Of a DNA stretch of 64,000 nt, positions 20,198 through 36,093 are shown in pieces. The notes under the pieces are model-generated. The model was not told where the DNA came from. It did not search any database and saw only the letters and a list, made by a program, of their open reading frames with translations. Source of the stretch: Physcomitrium patens (lineage: Eukaryota; Streptophyta; Bryopsida; Funariales; Funariaceae); contig NC_037270.1 of assembly GCF_000002425.4 (NCBI RefSeq), forward strand, positions 1,921,765-1,985,764, given 5' to 3'. The position numbers and the translations under genes are program-made. Numbering within the stretch: position 1 is the stretch's first letter; each line of letters begins with the position of its first letter.

Positions 20198-22509
20198 AAT
20201 CTTCAATATCTTCATTTCTTTCATTGCTGTTCTTAGAAATTGTAGGAGCCTTCATCTTTTCAACTTTCTTTGGCTTTTAATCTTCATCATCTTCATTATC
20301 TTCATCTTCTTTTTTCTTTGTTAAATTCAAAGATGTATCCACAAATACACCATTATTCCTACTTGGACACATTTCTAAGTGCTCACAAGTACTATTGTGC
20401 TCCAAAAACTCAACATCACAACTTTTGATGAACTTTTTGGTTTCCAAGCACATTAGCCTATATGCCTTAGTACCTTCACAATAACCAAGAAATACACACT
20501 TTGTATCTTTTGCAACAAGTTTGGACTTCATACAATTTGGTGTTTTTGCATATGTAATGCAACCAAAGGTCCTCATATGAAAAATGCAAGGTTGTCTCCT
20601 ACTCCGAGCTTCTTGTGGTGTCATTGATGCAAGAACACTTGTTGGATACTTATTTCTTGTAGACATTGCATTCACTATAGCTTCTGCCTAAAATTCATAG
20701 CCAAGGTTTTGCACATGAAGCATTCTCCTTGCCATCTCTATAGTGGTTCAATTTGTCCTTTTAGCAACACCATTTTATTAAAGAGTATATAAAATTCTAG
20801 TTTGTCTAGCAATTCCTTCATTCTTCAAATAAACATCAAATTGCTTAGACATGTACTCACCTCCATTATGTATACGCAACATCTTGATCTTGCATTCACT
20901 TTGTTTCTCAACAAGTGTTTTAAACTCCTTAAACTTCCAAAAGCATTCACTTTTGGCTTTAAGAATGTAGATCCAAATCTTTCTTGAATAATCATCAATG
21001 AAAGTGAAAAAATACCTTGATCCTCCAATACTTGTATTCTTTATAGGTCTACATATATCCAAATAGACCATCTCTAGCAACTTTATCACATGTTGCTACA
21101 CTCCTTAAAAATGAGGCCTTTTGTTGTTTGCCTTGTATGCATCCTTGACATGCAAGTTGTTTTGTATTTTGGCTTATATTGCCAAGATCTAAGCCACTTA
21201 CCATAGACTTGAGCTCTCTCATGATCTTTACATTCAAATGGCTAAGGTGACGATGCCATATATTCAACTTGACTTGATTTGATGTAAACTCAATAAATGC
21301 GGCTACATCTATTCCATTAACCTTTTTACAAATGAGGTAGTAAAAATTTCCCTCTCTAAAGCCTTTGAAGACCTTGTCTCTACTCAATGTTCTTATAAAA
21401 CATCTATTCATATCAAATTGAATTTTGAAACCTTTAATTATAAGTTTATTTACCAAAAGTAGGTTTTGCTTCATCTTAGGTACATGAAGGATGTTTTTGA
21501 ATCTGATCCTATTGGTTTGTCCATTCACAACCACGTCCACTATAATAGAGCCAATTCCAATGGCTTCACATATGCCACTATCTGCCAATACCACGTTCGA
21601 TGCTAGAATAGCGTCATTAGTGTCAAATGAATACTTATAAGTTGCCATATGCTTGAAACAACTTGAATCCACAATCCATCTTGATATGGCAGCCATAGAG
21701 GTCCTATTTGTTGCTATGAATGCATAATCTTATCTTTCAAACTCATCTTGCATACTATTTACATTCTCCTTCTTCATCATTTTGCCTTTGTAACAATTTC
21801 GAACAAAATGGTCTACTTTGCCACAAATGAATCAGATTTGACATTACCTTGTTGATTTGGATAGTTGTCCTTGCCTTGACGTGAGAAAAATATTGAATCT
21901 TCACTTTGAAACTCCTTTTCTTTCTTCTCGGATATTTCATAGGCAAGTCTTGTCGTCACATAGTCCATTGTAAGTTCTTTTAGCTTAATAGACTCCAATG
22001 CCATAACAAAGTAGTTGTAGGATTTGGAAAGGCTCATCAGCAAGGTCGTGACAATATCACTTTTTTTTAAAGGCTTGTCAACAATTGCTAGTTGGTTTAC
22101 AAGAGCCTTTATCTTACTGACATGAGCCATGAGGTCTTCACCTTCTTCCATCTTGCAAGTGAAGAACTTCCTCCTTGTATAGATGATATTCAATATAAGT
22201 TCTTGCTCTCATAGATGTTGCAAAGAATCTTCCATGCTTCTATTGGTCATTTGCAAGAGATAATGTGGAAGAAGTTGGCTTCATCTATATTAGTTGCAAT
22301 CAATCCAAAAACCTTCTTTTCACGACATTTGAACTCATTCTTCTCCTTCATATCAGCATCTATACTTAGAGCCTCTTCACTTTCATCTATAATATCCCAA
22401 AGATCCAAAGATGCCAACAAAAGCTCCATTTTTACCTTCCAATGGTAGAAATTCTCACTTCTAAACTTTTCAATTACTCTCAATCCTTCATCCTCACTTG
22501 AAGCCATGT
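19679..22509 (-). pseudogene. copia B gag-protease-integrase with RT deletion
   Basis: Gag start MASSEDEGLRVIEKF at 22507. Gag continues at 22193-21813 (EEGEDLMAHVSKIKAL). Protease region from 21696 (RWIVDSSCFKHM; the active-site DSG is now DSS). Integrase zinc region WHRHLSHLN...CQGCIQGK. Integrase core 21089-20778 (FTFIDDYSRKIWIYI). Then 20675-20277 (PNCMKSKLVAKDTKCVFLGY, NNGVFVDTS). Downstream a linker and FRTKKDAMDVVV, then the RT deletion near 19755. Stops separate the blocks. Confidence 0.88.
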
Positions 22510-23057
22510 CTAAAGAAGAGTTGTATCAAAAAAGATTGTAAGAAAAAGTCCTAATGCTCTCAAAATCAGCAAGAAGATTTTGTTGCTTTAGAATCACAGA
22601 ATCCTTCTTTATGAAAAAACTAGTGTTTTTACTCTCAAAAACATTCTCAACTTCACTTCTAAGACTTCTCTCAAGTCTGATGACCTATCTAAGTGTCTCA
22701 AATCTGATTTTCCACTCAAAAATCACTCTTATGTTCACAAATCACCTCTATACACCATAAGAGGCCTTTTAAGCAAAATCAGCATCTTTACGACATGAAA
22801 CTACAAAGTTAGACCACCATGGATCTATTTCAGTAATAGCACAATGCAAGTTTTTTATATCTTTGCCTTAAGGTGGAAAACCAAACACCAACACCAAAAA
22901 TGCTCTTAACCTCAAGTAAAAGCAAACCAAGATATAGATCTACATCTGAATATGAAAGTTAGATACTTCTAAATCCTAACATCAACAACAACAACTTGAT
23001 CTACTCCACACATCAACAACCACTTCAAAAAACTTCAAAACACTCAAGCAAATGTAA

Positions 23058-23071
23058 GTGGATTCATAACC
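23058..23071 (-). other. Copia B primer-binding site, decayed half-tRNA iMet type
   Basis: The + strand reads GTGGATTCATAACC next to the LTR. It differs from copia C's GTGGGCCCATAACC at three positions, all explicable as C to T or G to A changes. Confidence 0.65.
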
Positions 23072-23374
23072 TATTGAAAAAAAGAAGTCTAAAAGCTACA
23101 AATACTTAGCATCAGCAAGGATTGTAGTCTAAGAGAAGTATGGAGAAAGATAATTCTTACTTCCAATTCTTTTTACTTATAAGTAGTGGTTTCCTTACCA
23201 ACGAGGCAACTTCCATGCTTTTGATATTACATCCATTTCTACTTCATCTAATTAAACCCTAGATACCACTGTAATAACTTCCTTTAATTCTTTGCTACTT
23301 TTTGACTATTAGCAACATATTATGCTTAATCTCTAAGTGGTTGTAACTAAGCAAGTACTTGCTGATCTTCAACA
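23072..23374 (-). repeat. Copia B 5' LTR
   Basis: 303 bp, TATTGAAA... to ...CTTCAACA on the + strand, several percent diverged from 9470-9772. Followed by ATATT, the target duplication. Confidence 0.9.
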
Positions 23375-23857
23375 ATATTTACACAAAGATACCAGATTGT
23401 ATGAAGTCTAAACTTGATACAAAAGGTATATAATATATATTTGTTGGATATTAGAAATGTATTATAGCATATATACTAATATATTTGGATATTATGAAGA
23501 TCATTAAAAGTTGTGATGCTGAGCTTTTGGAGTACTAAAAGTTCTTATAAGGACTTAAAGATGTACTCAAATGAGAGTAATGGTGTGTTTGTAGATAAAT
23601 CTTTAAATTTAGCAAAGAAATAAAAAAATAAAGACAATAAAGATAGTGGATGTAAGAAATGAAGTGAAGAATTAAAAAAAATAAAAAAGGCTTTTATAAT
23701 TTTTAGAATCAATAATAAAGATAATTAAGATATTTAAGATGATAATGATAAAGAGTATTAATATTTTTTTGAAAAAAAAATCTTTAAGAGAAAAAAAGCT
23801 TAGAAGAAATTATAAAATGTAACAAAGAGAATTTTCTTTAAATGAAAAAAAAAATTA

Positions 23858-23897
<40 letters not shown>

Positions 23898-23979
23898 AAT
23901 AGAAGAATTACATCTTTTTCCAATTAAGTAAAGAATATGCTAATGTTTTACTTTTTGTTGATATGTTTAGTTTTTATGA

Positions 23980-24551
23980 TGTAATAAAGTGCCACAGACA
24001 AATGTATATAAATTAATAAGTACCTATATAAATAAGTAGAAGTAAGTAGAAGTAGATAAAAATAAATTAATTTTATAATATCTTCTATAGAAGCTTTCTA
24101 GAAGCTTCATAGATATTTCTTTGAATTTATAATTATCTTTAATTGACTTTTTGGGTTAGAAATGCGGTCAACAAGTTGGCCAAGTACCACACATATTGTT
24201 AGCTTGAAGACCAAGGTAATTATGTGGCCTACGCATAAAAAACTTGCCTTATAAGTCAAGGCAAGTGTCCTACAAAGTCAACACATATTGAGAGTCCTAT
24301 AGAACATCGCCACATAGCCCCTAGTTAGATAATATATATAGAGACAAGAGTGAAGCCCTCTTCACTCTTATCAGTTCTTTTCTTGCTTCTAGTCTAGTTT
24401 CAAGAGTCTCAAGTTTTCTTGTCTTTTGACAATGAGCCATTCTAGTTTCTTTAAAATATATGTACTTCTTTATTTCTATTTTTTCACTTTTTCTTTGATA
24501 CAGATTTCATTGATTTATATATCATTTTTTAGTTCATATCCTTGACATAAA
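23980..24551 (+). repeat. solo LTR of the 36-kb gypsy family inside copia A
   Basis: Aligns with the reverse complement of 28373-28855 and 36094-36599: TGTAA start, an ATAATATCTTCTATAGAAGCTT-like stretch, GCCACATAG and CTATAGAACAT motifs, CCTTGACA end. No internal retroelement sequence is attached, so it is a solo LTR or an LTR-only element. Confidence 0.65.
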
Positions 24552-25699
24552 GTCCACAAATGCTATAAAGTAGAAAAAGACTACTAAAAATAAAAGTAAT
24601 TACTTATAGATAATAAAATATAGAAATTGACTTAGCGTCTATCAAATCAATTTTTAATTGATTTTAAAAGACTGTCTAAAATAAAAAAAAATATAATAAA
24701 TAACTTTATAAGATATAAAAAAAAGAATGATTGCCAAAAGCTACTTACAAGTTTTTGATGTTGATTTTATTGAGATATATGCTTTAGTAGTTAAATTCAC
24801 TTCCAATGAAATTATTATAATAATTCAAGCAATAATAGAATTAGAGATGCATCAAATCAATGTGAAGTCAAATTTCTTAAATAAAAAGTTAAAAAAAGAT
24901 ATCTATGTGAATCAAATTTAAGACTTTGTTGAAGAAAGATAATAATTATTTATTTTAAAATTAAAAAAAAAATCTTGTATAATCTTAAACAATAATTAAA
25001 TATATGGTACTAATACATTGATACATTTTTTGTAAATAAAAGATTTGTTAGAAGTGAAACTGATTATTCTTTGTATGTAATACAATCAAAATAGTTCTTG
25101 TTGGTTGTTATTTTTTTTTTGTTGATGATTTAATCATCTTAATCAATATTTTGAAGAAGATAAATTAATTAAAAATAAAATTAAAAAAAAGAATCTAAGA
25201 TGAGTGATTTAGAAGGGCCATTATTACTTAAGAATGGAATTCATAAGAGATTATTGAAAGAAGACTATTACAATAAGCCAAAGCAAGTATAATAAAGTAG
25301 TTTTGAAATAATTAAATGTAAAAGAGTGCAAGTTCATTGGAATAACTTTAGAAGCCTACCTAAAGTTGATGAAGCTTACAAATAAAGAATTTGTTAAAGT
25401 TAAAGGTTAAATACAAGATATTCTATACAAGGAAGCAATAGACTCACTTATTTATGCATTGGTTGGCACAAAGATGGATCTTACATATGCAATGAGTCTT
25501 ATGAGTCAAAAATTGAGCCAATTAATTGAAAAACTATAAAATAAAATCATGAGGTACTTAAAAGATATTTTGCACTCCAAATTATGTTTTAAAAGTGATA
25601 GCATTGCATTGTATAGAAATTATGATGCAAATTAAATTGAAGATATTAATAATTGAAGGTCAATAAGAAACTATTTATTTTTTTAGAGTGAAAAAAATA

Positions 25700-25925
25700 T
25701 CATAAAATTACAAGAGAAAACTAATAATCGCAAGGCCTTCTTTACTCTTCTCAATATTTTTTTTGTTCTTAGTTTTGTTTTAAAAAATTCTTGTTTTTTT
25801 TGTCTTTGGCAATAACTATTCTAGTTTAATATTATACCATCTTTGAGTGATTATCTAGTCTTTTTGAATGACTTAGAGATGTATTTATTTTTTGGTTTTT
25901 TGAAATTTATATCCTTGATAAAAAT
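25700..25925 (+). repeat. partial LTR of the same family inside copia A RNase H
   Basis: Matches only the 3' part of 23980-24551 (CTTCTTTACTCTTCTCA to ATATCCTTGA). It splits the RNase H between KLIIAR and DAKYI, which are adjacent in the other copia copies. Confidence 0.55.
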
Positions 25926-26272
25926 AGATGCTAAGTACATAGTAATAAGACTAATGTAATGGAATTTTTTTAGCTTAGATAAGTTTTCAAAGACATAAAA
26001 CTTATGCAATTAGAAGAAATTATAATCAAATGTAATAATTTAAGATTCTTTATTTTTAAAAAGAATCTAAAACATCATTCAAGAACAAAACATGTAGACT
26101 TTTAACATTACTTTATTTGAAAGAAGATTGAAATATATGTGATTCACATGAAGTATTGTGCAACAAAAGATATACTTGTTCATTTTCTTGTAAAAATATT
26201 AGTAAAGGATAACTATCACATATTAACAAAGATATTTGGTTTAAAAGCCTTTAACTAATAATAAAGTGAAAA

Positions 26273-26690
26273 TATTAAAATAAGTTAAAATAAGACTAAA
26301 GTAAATTATCACATACAGATATTATCTTATATAAATTATTAATGGTTAAAATGATAGTATGTGAAAGGACCATATTATAGATTAGCTATAATGTTAAGGA
26401 CCAAAAGATAAGATTAAGAGTATAAAAGATCTATTAGAAAATATCCAATAGATAAATAAGAACATAAAATATATATTAAAGAATATCCTTGTAATAGGTG
26501 AGATTTCAAAGGATATAATAGCTATATTTTTTGATAAATGTGGAACTGAAGAGATAGAAGTTGTTTATTATAGCATGAACGACAATTTATAAATAAAGAA
26601 TATTAAAAGTAAAAGTTATCTCACTTCAAACTTTTTTTTGTGTGCAACCTTGATGATGTTAATTTTTGTGACTTCTAACTTCTTTCTATA
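26273..26690 (+). repeat. 3' LTR remnant of copia A
   Basis: Starts TATTAAAATAAG just after the end of RNase H and a purine-rich AAAGTGAAAATA. Similar to the LTR at 42169-42555 in reverse orientation, including a shared GTGCAACCTTGATGATG-like segment near the end. The outer edge is approximate. Confidence 0.55.
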
Positions 26691-27498
26691 TATACCAAAT
26701 TGCTAGTACCATAATAAAATAAAAATCTATTACAAATTTTATAAGTAGTAATTGAATTTAGTAGTAGGTAGAAAATGTGATGACTTAAATAAAGTTTTAT
26801 TAAAAAACTTTCATGTAAATATAAAGAAAATAATTGTAATACTTTTTAAATTTGGTATGGAATAAAAAGAAATTCAATTAATTTATTTTTATGAATTTAG
26901 TTAGTTATGGAAGAATAAAAAATAACAATACAGTGTTTATTTTTTTTCTATGTTAGAACTTAGGTGTGTGCAAAAATTTGATGTTTTGGAATGCTTTTGG
27001 TTTTTGTAAAATAAAAAAATTTTGTATTTCAGAAAACTTTATAAGATTTGTAATATATCTTCAAATGAAAATTTGTAAATATTTGAACATAATTGTATTG
27101 AATGTGCATTATAAATATGAACTTGATTAGATGATTAAATTTAAGATCATTAAAATTTAAGTAGATTGAGATATTAAAAATTGGATTTTAAGGGCTAATA
27201 AAGGTTTCTAAGTTTTGCAACAAATTTTCAATTGGATTGAAGTAAGGTTTAGTAGACTAAAAAAAAACTTGATTTTTAACAATTATGAAAAATTTAAGAA
27301 AAATTGAATAGTGCAAATGAGAGATGTTAGTGTTGAAAGATTGGTAGTAAGATTGGAAAAGAAAGTCATTTAATACTCAAATGCATTGTGAGCTTTTTTT
27401 ATTTCTTAATTAGCATGTTTAATTTTCTTTAAATTTGTTGAACTTATTATTAACTTAGAGATTAAAAAGCATGCAAATTTAAAGTCAAGTTGATAATT
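26691..27498. other. AT-rich DNA, nothing recognised
   Basis: No frame longer than chance and no retroelement motif that I can align. Confidence 0.5.
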
Positions 27499-27775
27499 AA
27501 ATTATTGATTATTGAAGTTTTGATTTTATTAAAGACTTTGATTAGGATTTAATTAAAATTACCTTGGATTGAATTAAGATTTGACAAGGATTTATTTATG
27601 ATTTTGTTAAATTTTTTATAAGATTGATTAAGATTTAATTAGGATTTTATTGAAATTTGGTTTGGATTTAAGTAGGATTTTATTAGAATTTATTAAGATT
27701 CAATTAAGATTTGATTAGAATTTCATTAAATTTTATTAAAGATTGTTTAGGATTTACTTGTAATTGATTAGAGTG
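27499..27775. repeat. degenerate 11-bp tandem repeat
   Basis: About 22 consecutive units of 10-11 bp with consensus near GGATTTNATTA (for example GGATTTAATTA, GGATTTTATTG, AGATTCAATTA, AGATTTGATTA, GAATTTCATTA). The unit length is close to the DNA helical repeat and is not a multiple of three. Confidence 0.75.
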
Positions 27776-28372
27776 TTATAAGATATATCTAAGATTTTTC
27801 TAAGGATGATAGGATGTATTCAAAATAATTGAGAGCTTACTTAAGTTATTGAAGTACCAAAAGGTATTTCTTAATACTTTATGTAATTTTTTGGGTTATA
27901 AATCAAACTTCAAGGTACGATAAAAACCCTTTATAGCTAGATGCCTAATGCATTTTTAAGTTTATTTTGACATAACACAATATCATACATGAATTGATAT
28001 GTTTTTTATTCTTTCTAAGAAATTTGTATTAATTTGCAAGCTTAATATTGGAGTACTTTCAAGACTTATAATATCAATTAAAGTATTGATTTTGTTTGTT
28101 GATTCTTTTATATATAATTTCATTTTTTAATATGTTGTGACGATTTTAATTTATATAAAAAAAATCTAAAAATTCCAAAAACAAAGATATTATTAATATT
28201 TTTGGCAATGTTTGAAAATAAAGAAATAAACTTATAAGTAATTAGGAACTTTATATGATAGAAAGATGCATACATAGACAAGTAAAAGAAACTTGGTGCA
28301 ACAACATCTAGTTATAAAGATATAATATAAGCATTAAAAATTTATCACAAGTAGAACAATCAAACTATATAA

Positions 28373-28855
28373 ATGTTAAGGACATGAATTATAAAAAAAT
28401 AAAACATTGATATACTCTTGTGTCATTTGAAAAGAATAGATATTCACTTCAAATTAGTCTAATATTAAAAGTAAAATGGCTATTATCAAAAATAAAAAGA
28501 TCAAAGATTCTTAAAATACGACTAAGGTCTAAAAAGGCATTGATAAGAGTGAAAAAGCTTCAATCTTGCCTCTATTTATACTATCTATGTGGCAATGTTC
28601 TATAGGACCTCCAACATGTTGAACTTATAAAACAAGTTTCACATATGTGCTACATGGCAAACTTCTATCACAAGTGGCCAACATGTGCAATATGTGACAA
28701 ACTTATTGGCCAAGTTTCTAACCTATCAATCACCTACAAATACATATAAAGTCAAATTGTATCTATAAAGCTTTTAAACAAGATATTATCAAATCTATTT
28801 ACTTCTATCTAACTCCTCTAATCTATATAAATATGTATATCCGTGATAGTAGATA
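28373..28855 (-). repeat. solo LTR, same family as 36094-36599
   Basis: + strand starts TGTTAAGGACATGAATT and continues through AGGCATTGATAAG, CTATGTGGCAATGTTCTATAG and AACATGTTGAAC. Aligned over about 480 bp with 36094-36599. The flanks hold no gypsy coding sequence. Confidence 0.65.
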
Positions 28856-29655
28856 TAAAACAATAATTTAGAAGAAATAAATAAAAACCAATGTAGTGAC
28901 TAATAAGTTTTAAGAAAATAATTAAATATTATATTATTATTAGATATTAATTCAACTATATTTCAAATACTTGCTTTAAATTTGATAGTAGCTAAGTTCT
29001 TATTACTCTCAAATCTTTAAGTTCTTTCATGGATTACAAAGTGGTATTGGCTTAATTATAGTTTAATCCTTAAGAATGGAGGCTTTTAAAGAATATCTAT
29101 CTATAGAACATTATTTGTAAGAAAAATACAAAAGAAACTTCATAAAATTAGTGCACATATAAAATAACTTTAATTAATACCAAAATTTAAACTACAACCA
29201 TATAAGTGATTGTATGCATAGTAAGAAAGCATTATAGTTTAAAAATATCCTATTTTTGAAAGATAAAATGGTAGTCATGCAAACTACAATATCATCTAAT
29301 TAAAATTACTTTAAAAATGACATTAGTGCATAAAATGACATTGTTGCAACTAACTGAAATACTAAAAACACTACAAAGACATACTTGAAATTTGCTAAAT
29401 ACACTAATTAATTAACCTTTCAAATTATCTCTCCATCTCCTTATTACCTCCTACTTTATTTGATATAAACTTTGGGATTGATTCGATTAAGTCAAATCCA
29501 ATAATCTAAATAGAAAATTGAGGTGCACCAAATCTATAGTTGTATTCAACTTTTGGTATCATATATTTTATCATATATGGATTCTTCATTATGTTGATCT
29601 AAAATGGGATCCATTAAAAATCACAACATTGGCACAACTCAATTTCTTATCCATA
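28856..29655. other. AT-rich DNA, nothing recognised
   Basis: No gene, repeat or TE motif identified. Confidence 0.5.
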
Positions 29656-29850
29656 TGTATTTTTTCATCCAATTCTTTCTAATTCTCATCCATGATCTTG
29701 AATGAAAGAACCAATTGGATGAGAATAGGATGAAATATTATTCATCCAATTGAGATATCTCATCCAATCTTCATCTAATCTTCATCCAATTTAGACATTC
29801 TTCATCCAATTGGATGAAGAATATATGAGTTGGATGAGAATCGGAATATA
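29656..29850. repeat. TTCATCCAATT repeat cluster with perfect palindrome
   Basis: At least eight direct or inverted copies of TTCATCCAATT or close variants. At 29797-29822 two inverted copies meet in a perfect 26-bp palindrome centred on CCAATTGG. It lies about 300 bp before the MetAP2 leader exon. No similarity to a known element recognised. Confidence 0.8.
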
Positions 29851-29889
29851 CCTATGAACGGAAACCATTTATTTATTTATTTTTAATTT

Positions 29890-30168
29890 CTCCCATCAAA
29901 ACTCCCCGATCTCGGTTATGGATTGGTTAGGATCATTCTGTGAATCCCCCACGGTTTGTCCGAGTCTAGTGAACTCCATACCGCGCGTACCCCAGGAGGC
30001 GGACAGTGGGGAACTCTGGCACGGGCGTTGGGAACATGAACGACGAAGGACCTGGGAGGCCATGGCGCCGCAGGACAGGAGCGGCGATGGCCTTGGCTGG
30101 CTGCTATACATGTCCTTGCGAGCATGCTCCGAATCCAAGTCGATTGAATTCCCTAACCTACTGACACT
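29890..30168 (+). promoter_or_regulatory. MetAP2 promoter region and non-coding first exon
   Basis: Sharp rise in GC from about 29.9 kb. A GTAAGT donor at 30169 pairs with an acceptor at 30621-30622, giving a 5' UTR intron of 454 bp (30169-30622) before the coding start at 30681. Within the leader an ATG at 30062 in strong context (GCCATGGCG) opens a frame that, after splicing, stops at the TAG in 30627-30629, about 37 codons. The transcription start is not visible. Confidence 0.5.
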
Positions 30169-30680
30169 GTAAGTATCCATGTTGCTTGCAGTGTTTCAAT
30201 CAGTTGAATAATTCGTCTGCAATAACTCTAATTACATATATATATATATATATAGATATGTGTTGTGTCTAGATTTTGCTTTGTGGTCGTCACCTTGTGA
30301 TGGAGCTACACACACTTGGTGGGTATACAAGCTGATTGATCCACGTCAAGGCAGGATGTCGGTCTCAAATTTTGCCTTGGTTTGACTGAAGTGTGGATGC
30401 GATGAGTCGTTTTGAATTTGAGGAAGCCATGAGAGGTGTCTGAATTTCATATGGTCCTAGATGGGTAGGTTGAGATTCATATGGTCCTAGATGTGTAGCT
30501 AGAAATCAAGTTAAATTACGTGCGAGTTTGAGCTGTTTATTAAAATTCCAAAGCGTGGGTGGCCTTCTAAAGCAGTGGATTGTTTTAATTGTTGGGGGTG
30601 TTTGCTTGATGTATGGATACAGGTTTTAGGGTTTGAGGGTAGATTCTGCAAAGCTGCAAAGTTATTGTTGCATCGAAGAC

Positions 30681-34625
<3,945 letters not shown>

Positions 34626-36093
34626 GATATTAAATGTTGGTATTTGGTTATTTTGTAATGTAGAGCTTCAGATGCGGTGCCTGTACGTAAGATAATAAGT
34701 GTGGACAATGTCTTCATCCGGCAGCATGCAAGTCCTTGCGCAATGTTGTGCTAAATTTACGTGGCATTTGAATATGGGAGTGTACTCACTGAAGTGAGAC
34801 GTGGTATGTTCAATTTTCTGGAGAAGGTTTTCCCACTTCAGGTCCATTACAATGTTATTTCATGCTTATTTTTCTTAGTTAGCTTGCTATCTTTGGTTAA
34901 ATTATACGTTCTGTCCGCATTTGTTACATGTGACGAATATGCCGAAGCATAGTGAAGATATTTTTATAAAAAAAATTCAGCCACATACTCAGCTTAGTAG
35001 TGGAGTGTTGAAATTCTCAAGAGTTGAAATTCTCAACATAAATCAACAAATTTTGATTAAAGCATCTAAAGGGTGTGGATTGTTTTCATGCATGTTTGCT
35101 TTGAGGAGATAGATTAGAAAGAGTATAAAGCTTAAGAAATTGTACTAAGCCGAGATTAGAATATAGGTGTTTTATGAAAATAAAAACTAAAACTGTAAAG
35201 AAATGAAATAGAAGAAAGGAGAGGGATGTAGGATTAAATTAGGGTTTAGAGATATTACCTAGGCATCTTTTAATTAAGGCATGAAATAAAAGAATAAGAA
35301 TTCATAAGAGAATATTTCTTATCATTGTATAAAAGCTTGAATTGTGCAATTTAATATATTTCATAAATAATGTATCTTAGATGTATTTGAAACATACATA
35401 CAAGTTTAAAAAAATTGTATCTCATAAAAGTAACATAAGAATAACTTCTTTTGTTGAGATTTTGAGAAGGTATTTGGATTTCTTAGTAAAACTAAATATT
35501 GCATTGTGGAAGTGGATAGTATGGTAGTTAAAATATAGATGACATTTCTTTAAAAACATGTTGTGATTGCTTGTTTTTGTGGAGAAAAACCTTCTATAGA
35601 ACAATTTAAGATATAAATAGGGAATTTGGAATAAGTGATTAAGAGATCAATATTGTAAAAGAGAAATATTGGTAAATGACATTTTTATTTAAAATTGTCT
35701 TTCTAAAATCATGTATACAAAATTTTATTTTAATTTCTATTCAAAACTTTTTTGGACATATATATCTTTTATTAATATGATACAAAATTTGATGTCAAAA
35801 TTGTCTCAAATCTAGAATTAGCTAAGAGAAGTACAATAATAAAAATTCCAACCTTTTTTTATATTAATTAAAGATATACATACAAGAATCAAATTATTTT
35901 GAAAAAAATGAAAGAAAATATAAGCAAGATGGATTATGGGCTTCAAAGAACATAATTGCTTCTATAAGAATTTAGAGTCCATGCATAGTGTAATATGACT
36001 AATTATAAAAATTTGGTTTAATTTAGTTAGCCTAAAATCTAAAAAAGATTGTAATAGTGAGAAAATCATTGCAATTAAAGAAGAGTCATTTTG
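34626..36093. other. MetAP2 3' UTR, then AT-rich DNA
   Basis: Roughly the first 300-500 bases keep gene-like composition and probably hold the 3' UTR. Beyond about 35.1 kb the sequence is AT-rich with no recognisable feature. Confidence 0.5.

Larger units (their letters stand above)
9470..23374 (-). mobile_element. Copia B: Ty1/copia element inserted into copia A, RT-deleted
   Basis: Bounded by two 303-bp LTRs (9470-9772 and 23072-23374). Flanking 5-mers are GTATT (9465-9469) and ATATT (23375-23379), a target duplication with one change. Minus strand, so gag is on the right. The element is split by the chromovirus at 10289-19673. Without that insertion it is about 4.5 kb. The frame jumps near 19755 from the linker before RT (FRTKKDAMDVVVRHK) to the RNase H region (HWIMTKKILRYLKDTKD), so nearly the whole RT domain is missing. 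Integrase and protease segments remain but carry stops. Confidence 0.9.
23375..26272 (+). pseudogene. copia A integrase end, RT and RNase H remnants
   Basis: Resumes copia A at TKIPDCMKSKL. RT N-part at 24727-24921 (MIAKSYLQVFDVDFIEIYALVVKFTS ... with MHQINVKSNFLNKKL). Catalytic motif FFVDDLIIL near 25125. RNase H from about 25435 (DSLIYALVGTKMDLTYAMSLMSQ, MRYLKDILHSKLCF), then after an insertion DAKYIVI, KHHSRTKHVDF and an end at FKSL near 26255. Stops and frame changes throughout. A poly-A tract lies at 23852-23889. Confidence 0.8.
7117..26690 (+). mobile_element. Copia A: old Ty1/copia element, outermost of a four-level nest
   Basis: Plus-strand copia pieces occur on both sides of a 13.9-kb insertion (9470-23374). 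The left part carries gag, protease and integrase remnants; the right part carries the end of integrase, RT and RNase H. Reading resumes where it stopped: the left side ends in KIFGCSI and the right side continues TKIPDCMKSKL, the same segment that is contiguous in copia B (FGCITYAKTPNCMKSKL). LTR remnants align at 7117 and 26273, both beginning TATTAAA. The coding region is saturated with stops and AT-rich, so this is an ancient copy. Two further LTR-like insertions (23980-24551 and about 25700-25925) break its right half. Outer limits of the LTRs are approximate. Confidence 0.8.

Noticed and set aside
30633-30680. Upstream TTG as an alternative MetAP2 start
   Set aside because: Requires a non-ATG start; the ATG at 30681 is in the same frame and gives a normal-length N-terminus.
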